DNA of 64,000 bases from Echinarachnius parma (taxonomy: Eukaryota > Echinodermata > Echinoidea > Clypeasteroida > Echinarachniidae), in the NCBI GenBank assembly GCA_037951105.1, contig JBAMJV010007730.1, positions 62,001-126,000 on the forward strand, written 5' to 3'. Below the pieces are notes generated by a model. The model made no database searches, had not been told where the DNA came from, and saw nothing but the letters and a program-made list of their open reading frames with translations. The position numbers were made by a program, and so were the translations under genes. Numbering within the stretch: position 1 is the stretch's first letter; each line of letters opens with the position of its first letter. Shown here one piece after another: positions 10,567 through 23,690 of this stretch.

Positions 10567-11374
10567 CCCTAAAAAGGCCGGGGCTATTTGAGGTCTTCAG
10601 CAGGCCGGGGGGGGAGGGGGGGGCCATTATGGCCCGCCCCCCCCCCCCCCCCCCCCTAAGATCTCCGCCGCGCGGAAGCGGCCGATCGCCGTGAAAATTT
10701 GCACGCATGATAAGTGAAGTGTATAGAATACAATGGTAATTTTTAATTTTTTTGAAAAACTCATTAATTTGCATATTTATGGTAATTTATGCAAATAAGT
10801 CATGAAATTCATATTTTTTACCCATAAATCCATATATTCTTCATAATTAAACTCTGGTTTTCACTACATATATTCTTCAGAGCATTTGGAATAATAATAC
10901 GACAAAAAATGTGGAAGAGCCAGGTTCTTCCTTATGTTTTCTATTGTTTTGATAATTTCTTATGTATTTCTTTGTTTGTTTTAACTTATGTATTTTATTG
11001 TTTTTGTTGTTTATTTTATTTCTAACTACAATTTAACTATTTTGAACCCCAAAATCAACATATAAAATGAAAACAACACCAAATAACCAATGATATACCT
11101 CAATTTACGAAAATTGATATTTCAATATGTTTTGTACACAAATCACGAAATTGAGCGATTTTCGGGCTGACATGCATTGACAAAAGGTCTCGTGACTTTA
11201 TAACGGTAGGTCCGATTTTCGAAATTTTTGTTTTAAAATGTGCGCAAGACCTGAAAGAAAAAAGTCACCAAGCAACGGCGCGTCATCTTACAGCGTTTTG
11301 GAGCAATACAAAAAATTGCGGAGGGGGGGGGGCATTATGCCCCCCCCCCTCCCCCTCCCCCGGCCTTATTAGGG
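10567..11374. mobile_element. piggyBac-like MITE, CCCTAAAAAGG ends
   Basis: TTAA flanks at 10563-10566 and 11375-11378. TIRs are CCCTAAAAAGGCCGGGG and, from the right, CCCTAATAAGGCCGGGG (one mismatch in 17). Behind each TIR is a long G- or C-run. CCCTA-type ends with a TTAA target are the hallmark of piggyBac. There is no transposase frame, so it is non-autonomous. The related LINE end at 46310-46335 has an uninterrupted attacttaaca, which is the empty site. Confidence 0.88.
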
Positions 11375-11378
11375 TTAA

Positions 11379-11755
11379 CATCAAAATGCAACAAAAGAAT
11401 ATATAAATGTATTGGTTATATCTTACTATAAATAATATGGTCAAAATAAGACTATGGATGTATTTAATGGTATTGTGATAAGATAGGATAAGATGAAATA
11501 TAATTATTTGGTCTTCGAACATGAAAATGTTACAAATAAATATGTCATCCATTGGCAAGATAAAGCAATAGTGACAATAATGTATTACATTATAATTAAT
11601 AGAATTCTACACACATAAGCATTTACTTGTAGGCATGATCACTTGCATGCCTACATAACAACAATGGTCGACGTATCGCAACAATCAAATAAGGAATACT
11701 CGAATGATAAGCTAATCATTACAGCACATATAATTTACATGTATCATGATAACCA
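11379..11755. other. Continuation of LINE-derived and AT-rich DNA
   Basis: The first bases continue the LINE 3' sequence interrupted by the piggyBac-like element. Beyond about 11400 nothing is recognisable. Confidence 0.4.
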
Positions 11756-11759
11756 TTAA

Positions 11760-12191
11760 AGGGGAAGGAAATCCTATCATTTTGACTTACTGGATGTGAT
11801 GAGAGCATAACTCCTGTCATTGCTATATTCACTTATTTCCTCTTGGATATTCCCGTAACAAAAATAATCAATTTTGTATGGACCACTGTCGTCTGCTTTC
11901 AATGTCCACAGAAGGAGGCCATTTCTTCAACTAGTCGCGGTGAAATGACGTGTCAGGCGGAGAACACAATAGCATGCCGTAACCCGCTATTGTGTTTTCC
12001 ACCTGACGCGTAATTTCACCGCGATAAGTTGAAGAAATGGCTGCCTCCTGTAGAAGCAGACGACAGTGGTCCATACAATATTGATTAGTTTCGTTATTGG
12101 GAATATTCCAGAGGAAATAAGTGACTAGAAATGACAGGAGTAATGCTCTCATCACATCCAGTAAGTCAAAAGGATAGGATTTCTTTCCCCT
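11760..12191. mobile_element. Foldback MITE, AGGGGAAGGAAATCC ends
   Basis: TTAA at 11756-11759 and 12192-12195. The 432-bp element is a nearly full-length inverted repeat: AGGGGAAGGAAATCCTATC at the left; the right end read backwards is AGGGGAAAGAAATCCTATC. Arms of about 200 bp meet near cgtaacccg. There is no coding capacity. Confidence 0.9.
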
Positions 12192-12444
12192 TTAATCATT
12201 ACATTACCTACGTACGTACAAGACCTATTGCAGGTAATACTTGTACATTGCCATTATAATTTTCAATAGTGTATTGTGATCGTGCTAAAGGGCAGCAAAC
12301 TACCCCGTTTTAAAGGTAATACGTCGTTTTATCAGAGGGTCTATAGTAACTTGTTTGACATGTGACAAAATGGCAAATGTGTGATAAAATGTGTATTTCT
12401 GTGTCAATCGAGTGATATTATGCGAACCTTCCATGGTGCATTAA

Positions 12445-13178
12445 AGGGTACCACCGGGCATTATAAAACCAATGATTAGTTGATTTGGTACTATAATTGA
12501 ATATCATTCATACTCTCATTGGGTCTGATATGTTTCTGTAAGTTGAGAACAATGCAATGAATTACTACGACCTACGGAACCACGGCTATCTAGTGGTTCG
12601 CGCGCGCGACTTTTGTTTGCACGACCGCTCAATCAATACGCGTACGTTATATGGTAGTATGTGCGATTTATCGCATAGCCCATGCGATAGTTAGTATCGT
12701 TTCGGGCATGCAGGCAATACGCCCGTGTGCGCTCGCACTCTGATGTCACATTACGGCAGTGTTGGAGTCATGGTACACACAATGCCCAGCGCTATATAGC
12801 CACCGCACCAACCGCACCGCACTAACATGTAGGTTACTCTGCATCCATGCAATAGTACAGTGCTTGTGTATTATAGCGCTATACGTGTAATACGCGATAG
12901 ATGCTGTTTCTGAACGCCAAGTTGATATTTTATTCGCTGCACACAAGAGATTTTCAAGATTCTCTCTGCTTGCTGCGATACATCGCAGTTGCTTCCGATA
13001 AGAGGATCATTAAGTGATATCGTAATCGGAACTGCGCTGACAGAATGATTGACAGGGGATATTAAAAATGATTCTCTGGCGATGTAGAAATACTTTCAGG
13101 ATCACAGACTTGTTTTGTATGTTCATTTAAGATATGTCTTTGATGTAAGAGAGCTAAATATCTGCCTGGTGGCACCCT
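12445..13178. mobile_element. MITE, AGGGTACCACCGGGCA ends
   Basis: TTAA at 12441-12444 and 13179-13182. Left end AGGGTACCACCGGGCA, right end (reverse complement) AGGGTGCCACCAGGCA. The 734-bp body has no frame of note. It belongs to the ggnaccacc family with 27052-27459 and 29609-30046. The flanks form a 13-bp inverted repeat (ACCTTCCATGGTG / CACCATGGAAGGT), so the target was itself a palindrome. Confidence 0.85.
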
Positions 13179-13182
13179 TTAA

Positions 13183-14685
13183 TGAGCATTAGTACACCAT
13201 GGAAGGTAATGAGTAATGAGTAATGAGTGAAAATGGAAAGTGATATTAGCTAACTCATTTTAATGACTTTATACGCAGTTATAATTATCCAGTAGATAAT
13301 TATTAACTATTTGTACACTTCCAACATGCAGGTCTTTAAAAAGGCATAGAAATTTGGGAAACTGAAAACTGTTCCATGTTCCTATAAATATGAATGCAAT
13401 GAGGTATATGTGAAGCACAATGTACCTAGTATACAGTATGTCTCAAAAAGAATGGTACAGTCAGGAACAAATTATTTTAAAAATGACAATATCTTTATAG
13501 TTATTTGATACCATAAGGAGAAGAGTCGTGCTTTCAGATGCTCTTTGTTTGACTTATTTCCCTTTAGTGGATCTCAAATTATGTCTGATTGTATACGAAA
13601 ATACAAAAACCCATTTGGGCAGATGAACATTCATTGCACACATTTGCTCTTGTCACAAAGAATTAATATAATATTGATTGCTATGACATAATAACGATTT
13701 AATAAAGACAACCGAGCAATACAATTTGTCACTGCTGTTGTTTGAAGGGTTTAACAATGGTAAAATATGATAAGATCTACATAAAAAGCAAGTTTTCTGG
13801 ATAGACCAAATTGACCTTGCTTCAGGATTCCGATCGCCTCAGATTCGTAAAGCACTCTTGGCAGTTCCCATTGGTCCTCTTAAAGGAACTAAATAATACA
13901 ACCTACTTTGGCACTTATTCCATAGTTGATGACTTGTAAAATAGGTCTGCAGAAAAAAAAACTTGCGTAATCTACAGAATTTAGTTCATTAGTCCATTCT
14001 TTAGATGCCGTCACATTTTGGCGAATTAAAAGGAGCGTTCCCAGGACAATTAGATATTTACTAATTACCCCAACATTTATTGATTTCATGGGAAATGACT
14101 GCCAAAAGGATGACATCCATGAAAAGGGAATTCAGTCAATGGTAACAACATATTTAAGCATCATGATATTTAGTCAATTGAATATATAATTCCCTTATAT
14201 ATTCTACTTTTTCGCTCTGAAAATGATTACGTGTTGGTAATGTCATGTAATGCACAGAACGTACATTGGCACAAAGTGGATGTCAATGTACTGCGAACAA
14301 ACGACCATATATCACGACTGACAAACCCTATTAAAGTGAAATAAAAATCATCAGAAAACCTATTTTAGATTATTTTATTAAATGTAACACCAATAATATA
14401 ATTTTAAATTGTTCAAATTACCATCATGGCTTTGAAAATTTGATCCCTTAAAGGTGCATGCTCACGCAGTCAGATTACGCCTGGTTCTGAAAAATGGCAC
14501 CCCCTATGTGCAGTTTTGTTTAATTTCGACGACACAGTGCCTTTAATCTGAACTCAAAGTTAGACATTACGCGATCCGAAAATGACAAAATAACGAGTAT
14601 TTGAAATGTGTTACTAAATCCACATGTGTCAGGCTTATACACGATATATCTGCATGGATATGAGTGAATGCCAGTATATAGAATA
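13183..14685. other. No gene; dispersed repeats
   Basis: 13220-13380 shares words with 31860-32030 and 59030-59100. 13888-14115 (cttattccatagttgatgacttg, then ctacagaatttagttcatt) matches 60420-60770 with an internal deletion. Nothing else is recognisable. Confidence 0.5.
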
Positions 14686-14689
14686 TTAA

Positions 14690-16572
14690 AGGGATAGTAT
14701 ACAGAGCTGGTTAAACTGGTTTAACACTTTAGTCATTTAAAGAGAACTTTCAGACGAATTCAAGCTGCTAATGATTGAAAGACAGATATTCTAGGTCACT
14801 AAACACAATTTTGTATGAAAAAAGTATGAATGTGGGTTTTTATAACTGGTTTTGAAATTCGCGAGCGAGCTTGTTCTCTCCCACAATGCACCAATTTGAT
14901 CGGACCAATACAATGCTCGAATCTCGATCATGAATAGTTTAGTCTACGCTGCGCCACTGACCGTGCGCTGTTATCCGATCCGGGAACGATCCGATTTCCC
15001 GGCGGTAATCGCTTCCGAGCCGGATCCGATCCTTTTTCGAGAAATACATTTTCTCGGTAGAAAATCTCGGAAGATTTTGCCAACCCATTTTCTCCAGTAA
15101 TAATTGAAAATGTGTATGTTTGACAGTCCATTAAGTAGTGAAATTTAAATACAAAATGGGGGAATCAATATTGTTTACTTTATGAGTGGTTATTTTGGAG
15201 AAATTCTTGGTTCGTTACTTCGTTTCGCAGTCGAAAATTGAACAGGATGCGCAAAATTGCTAGTCATTTGAAAGATATTGCCGACTGATGTGCACACAAA
15301 GTTAGGCCAACACTCCCGGGGAGACATTCTGATGGATATAAGTATGATCGAGCTGATGAGCCAGTGCATTCAAAAAGTGGCTCAAAATACGTATTTTGGT
15401 AATTTGCACCATTTTTAAACGTTTTGATATTCTACTTACATGATTACATGGCGTTTGAAAGCTTAACAGAAAACAAATTGAGCCCCAAAATAATGAAAAA
15501 AACTACGCAAAATATCTGTAAATTTCGATCGCAGCGGTGGTGCTACTGCAAGCCGTAATTCGTAACTGCAGTTCGCGGATGAATCCGGCGTAAGAACAAA
15601 GACCGTATACCGTCGCGGATGGATCTCGCGTAATAAAGAACAAAGACCCGTAAGTTACCTCCCGAAAGTTCTTTGGAAATTTATATTTAGCGCAGTTTTT
15701 CCATTGTTTTGGGGGTCATTTTTTATTCTGTTCAGCTTTCAAATGATGTAAGTAGACTAAAAAGGCTAATTTATAGCCACTTGTTGAAGGCAGTGGCTCA
15801 CCAGCAGGATCGTACACATTTACATGTGAATGTTTCCCCGCGACTGGTGGGCTGAGTTTCTGTGAACGTGTGGCGCGATGCTAAACAAACGATCGATTTC
15901 TAGGCCCAATTCACTTCGGAAAAAACACCTTTCTTGCGAAACTGAGTTAATTCTGAATAGTCTGTAACTATTTTTCTGTAAAGATTGATATGTACATGCC
16001 TCAAAGCGTCAATATTGTTAATATTATTGGCATATAAAACAAGAAAGATAAGTCTACAACGCTGCATTTTTTTCAGAGCAAATTGCAATATTATTTTTTC
16101 CGAGATCCGAGACGATCCGAGAATCCCGTTAGCGCTTTTGAATTCTAACGATCCGAGAACAAGCCGGGATTTTTTCTTTACCTAACATGCAATTACTGAA
16201 TTGTTGAACCGTTTGAAAATACTTGCCTGCCCGATATAACACGTTTGGCTTTCATCGGAATTTGAATAGACACAAAGTTTTTTAAACGTGGTTATTGAAT
16301 TTGCTCGCTCTGCATGACCGGCTATTGTGAATGACACATGCAGTGATGGCACCGGATTCAAGCCTACTCATGAAACGTAGCAAAGTGAGGCTGCTACGTA
16401 AGGGTCTCATGATTGCGTGCGGTAAATGTAATTATTTCCCCAGAGTTAATGACATTAAACAAATCTCTTAGAAATCAACCAAAGTGAGTCAAATCCTGAA
16501 AATATTCAAGCACATCCCTAGATTTATTTCCAATATACTGTGTTTGTTTTTTTAATCGTCCAGAATGTCCCT
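14690..16572. mobile_element. Large degenerate foldback element (tentative)
   Basis: TTAA stands at 14686-14689 and 16573-16576, with AGGGATAGTATAC inside the left and AGGGACATTCTGG (reverse complement) inside the right; the match is only a few bases. Internal inverted similarity supports it: tttgatattctacttacatg..gcgtttgaaagctt (about 15422-15465) against cagctttcaaatgatgtaag (about 15733). Words around gatccgag recur near both ends. There is no coding frame of note. Confidence 0.45.
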
Positions 16573-16576
16573 TTAA

Positions 16577-16840
16577 ACTTGTAAACAAAATATCATTAGA
16601 AAAATAACAGTTATAATTCAAGGATATTTGAATGGTAGAAAAACATAATATAAACGGCTAAGTTACAGGGCTGTTTTCATTTTTAAAACGCAGTTGCTAA
16701 CATAATAGGGCGCCCTCCAAACACCTCATCCAAAAAACAATTTTTAAATCTTTGGAATATTATCAGAAATGTCTATGATTTTAAAAATATTTTCTAAAAT
16801 AAGTAAATAAAAGTTGCCACAATCTATGTATTTTTGTAAA
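16577..16840. repeat. MITE fragment
   Basis: ataacagttataattcaagg and taaacggctaagttacaggg match the truncated copy at 8493-8784. Neither end is complete. It lies just beyond the stop codon of GPCR B, where the 3' UTR would be. Confidence 0.5.
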
Positions 16841-16907
16841 ACTAAAAGTCGTAAGACAAAAACGTAACGTAAAAGAAAATGTCCGATTCTGTTTCACCAT
16901 TTTGTGT

Positions 16908-17326
16908 TCACTCCAAGGTTAAAACCGTGCCAGTGACCGTTGCCACCCCTGCTGCAGTGGTAGAACCCATTTCTGTGGCTATGCCCACCGCGGTCGGCGG
17001 GATGTTAGAGCCACCTCTCGAGAACCTCCGCGGCTCCACAGCCACCACATTCCACGCGCCAAGGCCCACCGCCTGCATGACACCTAGTCGGAACTCCTTC
17101 TTCTTGAAGACGTAGATGATTGGGTTCACGCAGGAATTGCCGATGCCCAAGATAACCGACAGGTGGTAATAAACACTGGTGAAGTCCACGGGCACGCCCA
17201 GGTTGAACACGAAGAAGAGTATCGTGTTGGGAGTCCAGCAGATGACAAAGACGACGAGGATGACGACAAATATCTTCTGGAGATCACCGCCGGTCTTCTT
17301 CTGCCATCGTACGTTATCCTTGTCAT
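16908..17326 (-). CDS. GPCR B, exon 3 (TM6, TM7, C-terminal tail)
   Basis: Acceptor ATTGTAG (minus, AG at 17327-17328) opens the exon in phase 1; the split codon gives Asn242. Residues 243-380 follow to TGA at 16908-16910. TM6 carries FVICWTPN (CWxP, Cys271-Pro274), extracellular loop 3 has LGVPVDFT, and TM7 has NSCVNPIIY (NPxxY, 309-313). Basic KKKEFR follows as helix 8. The tail ends in a Ser/Thr/Ala-rich GSTTAAGVATVTGT segment that is also found at the end of C, so it is probably constrained. With exons 1 and 2 this gives an intact 380-aa receptor. Confidence 0.93.
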
Positions 17327-17683
17327 CTACAATATAGATGCGGGAAATACAAAAGGAAATGGTTAGTCATTTCATTTTCGCTATCATTGCAATTGAGTCT
17401 CAGGGCGCCATTGCGCGATCACTTTGGAAATGGCCGAGAAAAACGTCATCATGTGTCCAGACCCACACAGTATCCGCATTGTCATTGGGTCAAACCCCCC
17501 CCCCCCCCCCCCCCCCTTAGCAAAAAGCTAGATCCGCCCCTGACATGTGGAACATGCAGCCACGATATCAGATAAACAAAATAATTATGTAATGGCCCAA
17601 ATTTCTCGCCTCCTTTATATACATACACTGCCCTGCCCCGTGCGTGACCTTGTATCGTTCTAATCCGGTTCCGTTCCCACGCG

Positions 17684-18107
17684 CGCCGGTACGCGCATAA
17701 TGTTTTTACACTGTACTTCCGCCATTTTAGCCGAAAGTCCCGAAAAGGGCGCTGGTAAGCCAAGACTAGCGTCTGCTGTATACATGCGACTAGCGCCTGT
17801 CGTATGCAATACCATTTATGCATCAAAATCCTAGCCATTTTCTCAATAAAATCGTAGTTTCACACACCATGATGACTGTGAGTGTATTGTATCTACGTCG
17901 TGGTCGTAGTCCGCATCGAGATCAGCCACTAATTAATGGTCACCCTCGCCCCCCTCGCCCTTGGCCTTGTCTTAGCTAGATCGATATCGCAGAGTAGCAA
18001 AGTTTGATGCATAGAAATTGTATCGCATATACAGCAGGCGCGCATTTCGGGACTTTCGGCTAAAATGGCGGAAGTACAGTGTAAAAACATGCGCCGCCGG
18101 TACGCGA
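17684..18107. mobile_element. Foldback element with ~60-bp outer arms
   Basis: tacactgtacttccgccatt (about 17710) and aatggcggaagtacagtgta (about 18064) are exact reverse complements, and matching continues through gccgaaagtcccgaaa. Inner parts also pair (ctgctgtatacatgcgac with gtatcgcatatacagcag). There is no coding capacity. Confidence 0.75.
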
Positions 18108-18231
18108 TCAAGATCAAACGTTAGAGAAAGAGAGAGTGAGCGAGAGAGGGCCGTAATAGAGAGGGGGGAGAGAGCTAAGCACAGCTAGCTAGATATAGAT
18201 AGATTCGACTAGTACTATCGTTACAGTACAG

Positions 18232-18407
<176 letters not shown>

Positions 18408-19519
18408 CCAAGCCTCTCCTAAGAAGCCAATCAAAGAAACGAAATTAGACCAAGCCTCTCTTTATGAAAGATCGATTAAATAGCTAACGAATATTAACAA
18501 GCAAAAGAACCATTCACAGAGATTGTCTCATGAAGAAAAAAAGCGGGGGAAAGGGAAAAATTCCGTGTACAAAATGAATGGGGAAACGGGTGTCAGAATA
18601 GGGGTGTCAGGGGTGTCAGAAATCGGGGGTCACCTTTTGGAAAGACCCATAACACATGGAAATATTTCAATCATTTAAATTTGCTTTGAATTTGTACATG
18701 CTGCTACCGTGTTTATTTGATCGCAAGGCCCCGTGAAAGATCTACTTTTGTTCAATATCGATAGTCCTGTTAAATGAATAAATCAAATAAAGCAGCAATG
18801 GAAAACCGCAACAATCACTCCCGTCCCAAAGAAAGAAAAAAACATTAACTCTTTTGATCAATTGAGAGTTGAGACCCATATAAGTCTCTCACCCCAATAT
18901 TTGCGAGAGTATTGGAATCGTTCATTGCAAAATGGTTGGTTGTTGACATTGTGGAACATATTGATAAGAAGCAATTTGGAAATGTGAAAGGATCTTCAAC
19001 TACTTAGTTGATCTTTAAAGGGTGACTAAATTACAAATGTATGATGACTTGTTTTGATCTGTAATAATGAATACATCACATATATTTTAACTTTTTGATG
19101 TACATTTATGTCATATTTTTAATATTATTGTTTCTATTATTTGTATTATACCTGCCAAGCTCCACCCCTAAAAAAACCCATCCAGAAACATTTACTTTTC
19201 TGACATCATATGCCAGTCAACCATCAGTCAGCTAGATAAACATGAACAAGAGACAGTGGTATGTCCTCACCCACTGAGTGTAACACTCCCATATTCCCGG
19301 TTATTTGGCAGAAACTCATTTTAGATTTGGCAAATAAACTGTTCTAAAACGGTATTACTCCGTGTTTCCTCCTCATTTATTTCGTTGCGTTTTCTGACGA
19401 AAGGAGGGCCCATTTAATGTGGCCACCGTATTGGCATTAAGACATTAGAAGATTTAATTTAGCCCCCGTCCGCGTCAGTTATGATTGATAATACTGGGTT
19501 AGATTTGAAAAGAACTTAC

Positions 19520-19649
19520 TTGATTTGCCTGCCCAGGTGTCCAGTGCAAATACCTGTTGGCGTAGAGCAAGGTTGATGCGGTAGTTCAGAAGCAAGTGAA
19601 TCATGATTGGTAGCGGCTGCATCGTGATCATCACATACACACCCAGACC
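19520..19649 (-). CDS. GPCR B, exon 2 (TM5)
   Basis: The 130-bp exon is bounded by acceptor CCATAG and donor GTAAGT (19514-19519) on minus; phase 0 in, phase 1 out. It encodes residues 199-241, beginning GLGVYVMITMQPLPIMIH, with the TM5 proline at 212, and ends in a basic stretch leading to intracellular loop 3. Size and phases equal A exon 2, which supports both models. Confidence 0.93.
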
Positions 19650-20743
19650 CTATGGAAACAATTAATAGTTAAAGACATGATCATCCATTGACTTTGTTTA
19701 GATTCAACCAAACTTACGTGGAGCTTTCACATTTCTCGTGTACCTTGTTATTTGGCTTAAAGGCAGTATAACACATTTGCAAACACCGCGGATCTTTCTC
19801 AAAATTTGCATGAAGCTAGGTGATGGGGTTAGTGAAATGTGTGAAAAATATCAAATCAATTGATCACTTACTTCTTCAATGAAGAAATTTAATATTTTTC
19901 ATATTTAATTCTGAAAAAATACGATTTGAGATTATTCGGCCTCTGGATAATTCGGCACTTTATTAGTCGATACTAATAGAAATACGCCGATTACACAGCG
20001 ACACATAAAGGTTCGATCGTACGTTATTAAATTACACGTACCATCGATATATCGATGACACGTACATGCACACATAATAATAGATTGGACGTTTAGCGAT
20101 TTTCAAAAAATTAAAAAAATTAAAAAGCTATTGACATTACTGGTCAGCGTACATTAAACGGAAAAGGAGAAGAACAAAAAGAATATGCCCACAATAGCAT
20201 GCCCTGCATGCTTACATACAATAGCTTGTCAGTGCCTTTCTTGTCATAATGATGGCTGGGCTTTTCTCACATAGCAACTGCTATTGAAATTGAAAGTGTG
20301 TTAGTTGGTAGTGTATTCAATCATGTGATACTATTGTGAGCAGGCGCTCAGCTTTGGTGAAGGTGCATTGTTCATCTTATAAGTAACTGAGTTGTGATTG
20401 ATGGATGAGGGTACTTGCAGAATTTCACTCTGGAGACATTTTTTGTGGGCGTTCCCAATTTAAATTTTCAAGTTGATTTCTTGTTTCATTGGCTTTTCCA
20501 TTGAACAAAATATTATTGAAATTGGAATCCACGTGAAAAAATATCCATGATAGGCTTTTTTTTAAATGTAATGTGATTTCCATGACATAGAACCTTTATT
20601 AATGTGTGAACGGCTTAACTAGTTTTGGGGAAAGTCATCAAACGTAAACAAACATTGGCACGATGTTAAGATGTTTCTTTGTATCATCAAACATGCTCAT
20701 TTCAAGTTGTATTCTGCATACATGTATCTGTTATTTGAAAGTT
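19650..20743. other. GPCR B intron 1, 3' part
   Basis: The first ~110 bp match A intron 1 next to exon 2 (ccattgactttgt, ggagctttcacat). The rest is AT-rich without recognisable elements. Confidence 0.5.
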
Positions 20744-21340
20744 TTAGTTGATCTTTTCAACATCAGCCTCAGAAGAGATAATGATGGCTTGTGTCTCTGC
20801 AGACTTCTTGACGAAGATTTTACCATATAGACGTCCACAGGAAACGGTACCCCTTTTGTCGTAGTGATGTGAACTTTTACAGCAGCTCATTTGTAGAGGA
20901 AAGCAAGTTTTCATTGATGAAGATGTTGCCATCTCCCCTCAGGCCCAGACCAAGATTGTTGACCTTGACCAAAGCGAACTATGATGGGGCGAGGCTGGGT
21001 CCTGGGTTGCCGCTGATGGACCTGCCGGATGTGGACTGGCTGGCCCAGTCGATGGACTAAATCGATGTCGTCGATGTCGATGTCTTTCTTCACATGTCAG
21101 AAGACTTTAAGGGCTACTGCCCCAACATTCTCCTGCTGGGTTTCAGGGATGCCAGCAATATCAATCTTTTGTCGGCGTCCGTAAGATTCGATTTTTTTTT
21201 TCCACTTGAGATTAAAGTGTTGTGACTCGGCTCTTGAGCTCACTGTTATCTTTCCTCAGGGAGACGTTAGCTGTATGAAGCTCATCTATAGTCATCTCTT
21301 CGAACTAAGGAAGGAGATCGAACAACCTGTGCCTGTCCGT
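20744..21340 (-). pseudogene. Decayed LINE ORF1-like sequence (minus)
   Basis: Minus-strand translation in shifting frames gives an order seen in LINE ORF1 proteins: a coiled-coil-like stretch (LGDIMNKLTAMRADLADV, near 21330), RRQKIDIAGIPETQQENVG (near 21165), DIDLVHRLG (near 21065) and RPIIVRF (near 20985), then a basic C-terminal part (near 20830). Stops and frameshifts interrupt it. It lies antisense neither to nor in conflict with GPCR B coding DNA, inside its intron 1. The assignment rests on motif order. Confidence 0.6.
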
Positions 21341-21499
21341 TCCGCACATCTGCCAAATCTGCCCTCATCGCTGTCAGTTTATTCATTATGTCACCAAGTA
21401 TGTCACCAAGTGTGCAAAGAGGTAGTGAGTTGCTGCTGGACCCTGCAGATGATCGACCTTCTATATAGCATGTGCACTCATAGTTAGAGGTAGACTTAC

Positions 21500-22625
21500 T
21501 GACCGTGTTCCAATCTTACATCAGGCCCAGCACTGAATATTGCGCACCGGTTTGGCACTCCTCACTTACCTTAGCGGAATCAGAACAGATAGAGAGTATA
21601 CAGAAAAGGGCACTACGTATCATACTCGGCCGAGAGTACCAAACCTACGAGAATGCACTCTTAACTACAAAACTCACCACTTTGTCGGAAAGACGCGTTA
21701 AATTGTGTGTCAAGTTTGCAAAATCAATTGAGAAAAACTTTCCCCAATGGTTGCTACCAAAGCAGTCTGAACTCCGTGCACTGCGTTTTAGTGATCAATA
21801 CAGGACTGTGAAATGTAGAACAGAGCGCTATCGGAAGAGTGCTCTCCCATTCCTAGTGAGACTCTTAAACCAGAATTGAAACTAGAACTGACATTTTACT
21901 ATCATAAACTTTTTAAAAAACCTTTTTATTATATTTATGAATCTCATTTTGTGCAATCTCTTTAGATGGACTTGCCAGTTAGTGCCATGTATAATTCTCA
22001 CAATGTATTATAAATCCTATTCGAGTTACTCTTTGACAACTAAGAGCTTACAACTTTTTAAATTAGGCATACATTTTAGAATAGCAATTTTCATATATTT
22101 TTACCTGGATAGTTTCATTAATATTATAACTTGCAATATATTTCTTGATTTTATATATGTATTCATTAAGTTGTATTTAGAATATAATCATGTAATATAA
22201 ACCCTGTACATTTTCTTTACGCTAATTTAATCTATTTTATTGAAGTACTCACATTTGAGTCATGCAATACAACCCAACATGGCTTTATTTATAACCTGTA
22301 ATTTAATGTTATGATTTACAGTTTATAGCTGTTTGCTCTAATAATTTTAATATGAACTTACATTTTGATTATGTATTTGATTTACACTGTCTTGTTGCTA
22401 TTCCGCATATTTTGATAATATAATTTGATAGCCATTATTTAAATTCTGCCACTATTACATGCCAATCACTTGTATTCTTATTTATATTTTGTATTGGTAT
22501 AATATCATGTATATTTTCTTTCAATGAATGTAATTTTTGATGTTTTTTACCATGTAAATTCACTTGTAATTTAGCCTTTTGTCTACAAATAGTTGAATAG
22601 AATACCTTGAATTGAATTGAATAGA
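21500..22625 (+). mobile_element. LINE 3' end (RT C-terminus, CR1/Jockey-like)
   Basis: A 124-residue frame (21505-21879) shows the region downstream of the RT palm in CR1/Jockey-type LINEs: YIRPSTEYCAPVWHSSLT, then IQKRALRIILG and LSERRVKLCVKFAKS. A long AT-rich 3' UTR ends in a short repeat tail (cttgaattgaattgaatag at about 22603). It may be the same family as the 5' part at 62231-63830. Severely 5'-truncated. Confidence 0.8.
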
Positions 22626-22726
22626 TCTTCAGCAGATTTGGCATTGCAGTTCACACAAAGTACTTCAATATTTGTATTTACACGAACTCTTTCTTCTTTC
22701 TTTGCAGGACATTGAGAACACTAATT

Positions 22727-23690
22727 CAGGTGCGCGGGAAGCAGTTTTGGATTGGGGGGGGGGGGGGGGCAAAGACCTTAGAGGGCTCACAATTTTGTTT
22801 GTGTATGGGCTCATGCCCAACCACACTCACAGGGTTGCCAAATTTGAGCGACCAAGCCTGAGGGAGCGAGCGACTGAGCGGGGGGAGGGAGCTTTTGCAT
22901 TTTTGGACTTGAAATTGTGCAATCTGGTGCATACCTATATAGGAAATTCGGGCGTAAGATTAACTGTATCTGGGTAAGCATGTTATGATTTGATCGACCA
23001 GAAATTTAAAATATATTTTTCACGAAGAAAACATTAAGTTGACAAACAAATAAATATGCACCCCAACACACAAACAAATATTGTATTTAGTATCATACAC
23101 AGTTCCAACATAAACCATTTGCCACATTATGTATGATCCAACAACATAGCCTACAGCCAAGAATGAGTCCCGACTCCCGAGGGAGCGGAGCGACTGAGGG
23201 CTGGGGCAGAGCCAGAGGGGAAGATTTTGCATTTATATACTTGAAATGGTTCAATTTGGTGCACGTTTTGGTGCAAACGCTCTTAAAATATTACACGACT
23301 CTGGGTATATACTTAGTTACGAGACGCATCTCAAGCTCGTTTTTTTTTTAGAAAACAGTACTTTAACTTGATGGATGTGCTTATAAAAATATGTAAACTA
23401 AATGTTATCATTTTAGGCCTGGGCGTGAAATCTTTCAAGATCAAAGATCAGTAAAATGCGTGTGTTTCACGCCCAATGCGTTAGAGTTGGCAACCCTGCA
23501 CTCACCCCAGACCATACGCAAGTTACACCGGAATTGTGGTTGCTCTGATGAGGTAACATGAACTCTATTAACCAGTTCCAGAACTATATCATAACTAATC
23601 TGTTTATGTAAATATTTTGACAAAAATGTCTTTGAAATTGACCATTTGAGCAATAAAATGTTAGAAAAAAAAGTCCTATTACCATAGATT
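22727..23690. mobile_element. hAT-derived fragment
   Basis: The sequence follows the interior of the element at 48568-49941: gggctcatgcccaaccacac, gagcgactgagcggggggag, attttgcatttttggacttg, then ccacattatgtatgatccaa and gaccatacgcaagttacac. Neither terminal CAGTGGCGTAGACA is seen, so it is a truncated relative. Confidence 0.65.

Noticed and set aside
20869..21060. Plus-strand frame MNFYSSSFVEESKF..
   Set aside because: Antisense of the decayed LINE ORF1-like sequence.
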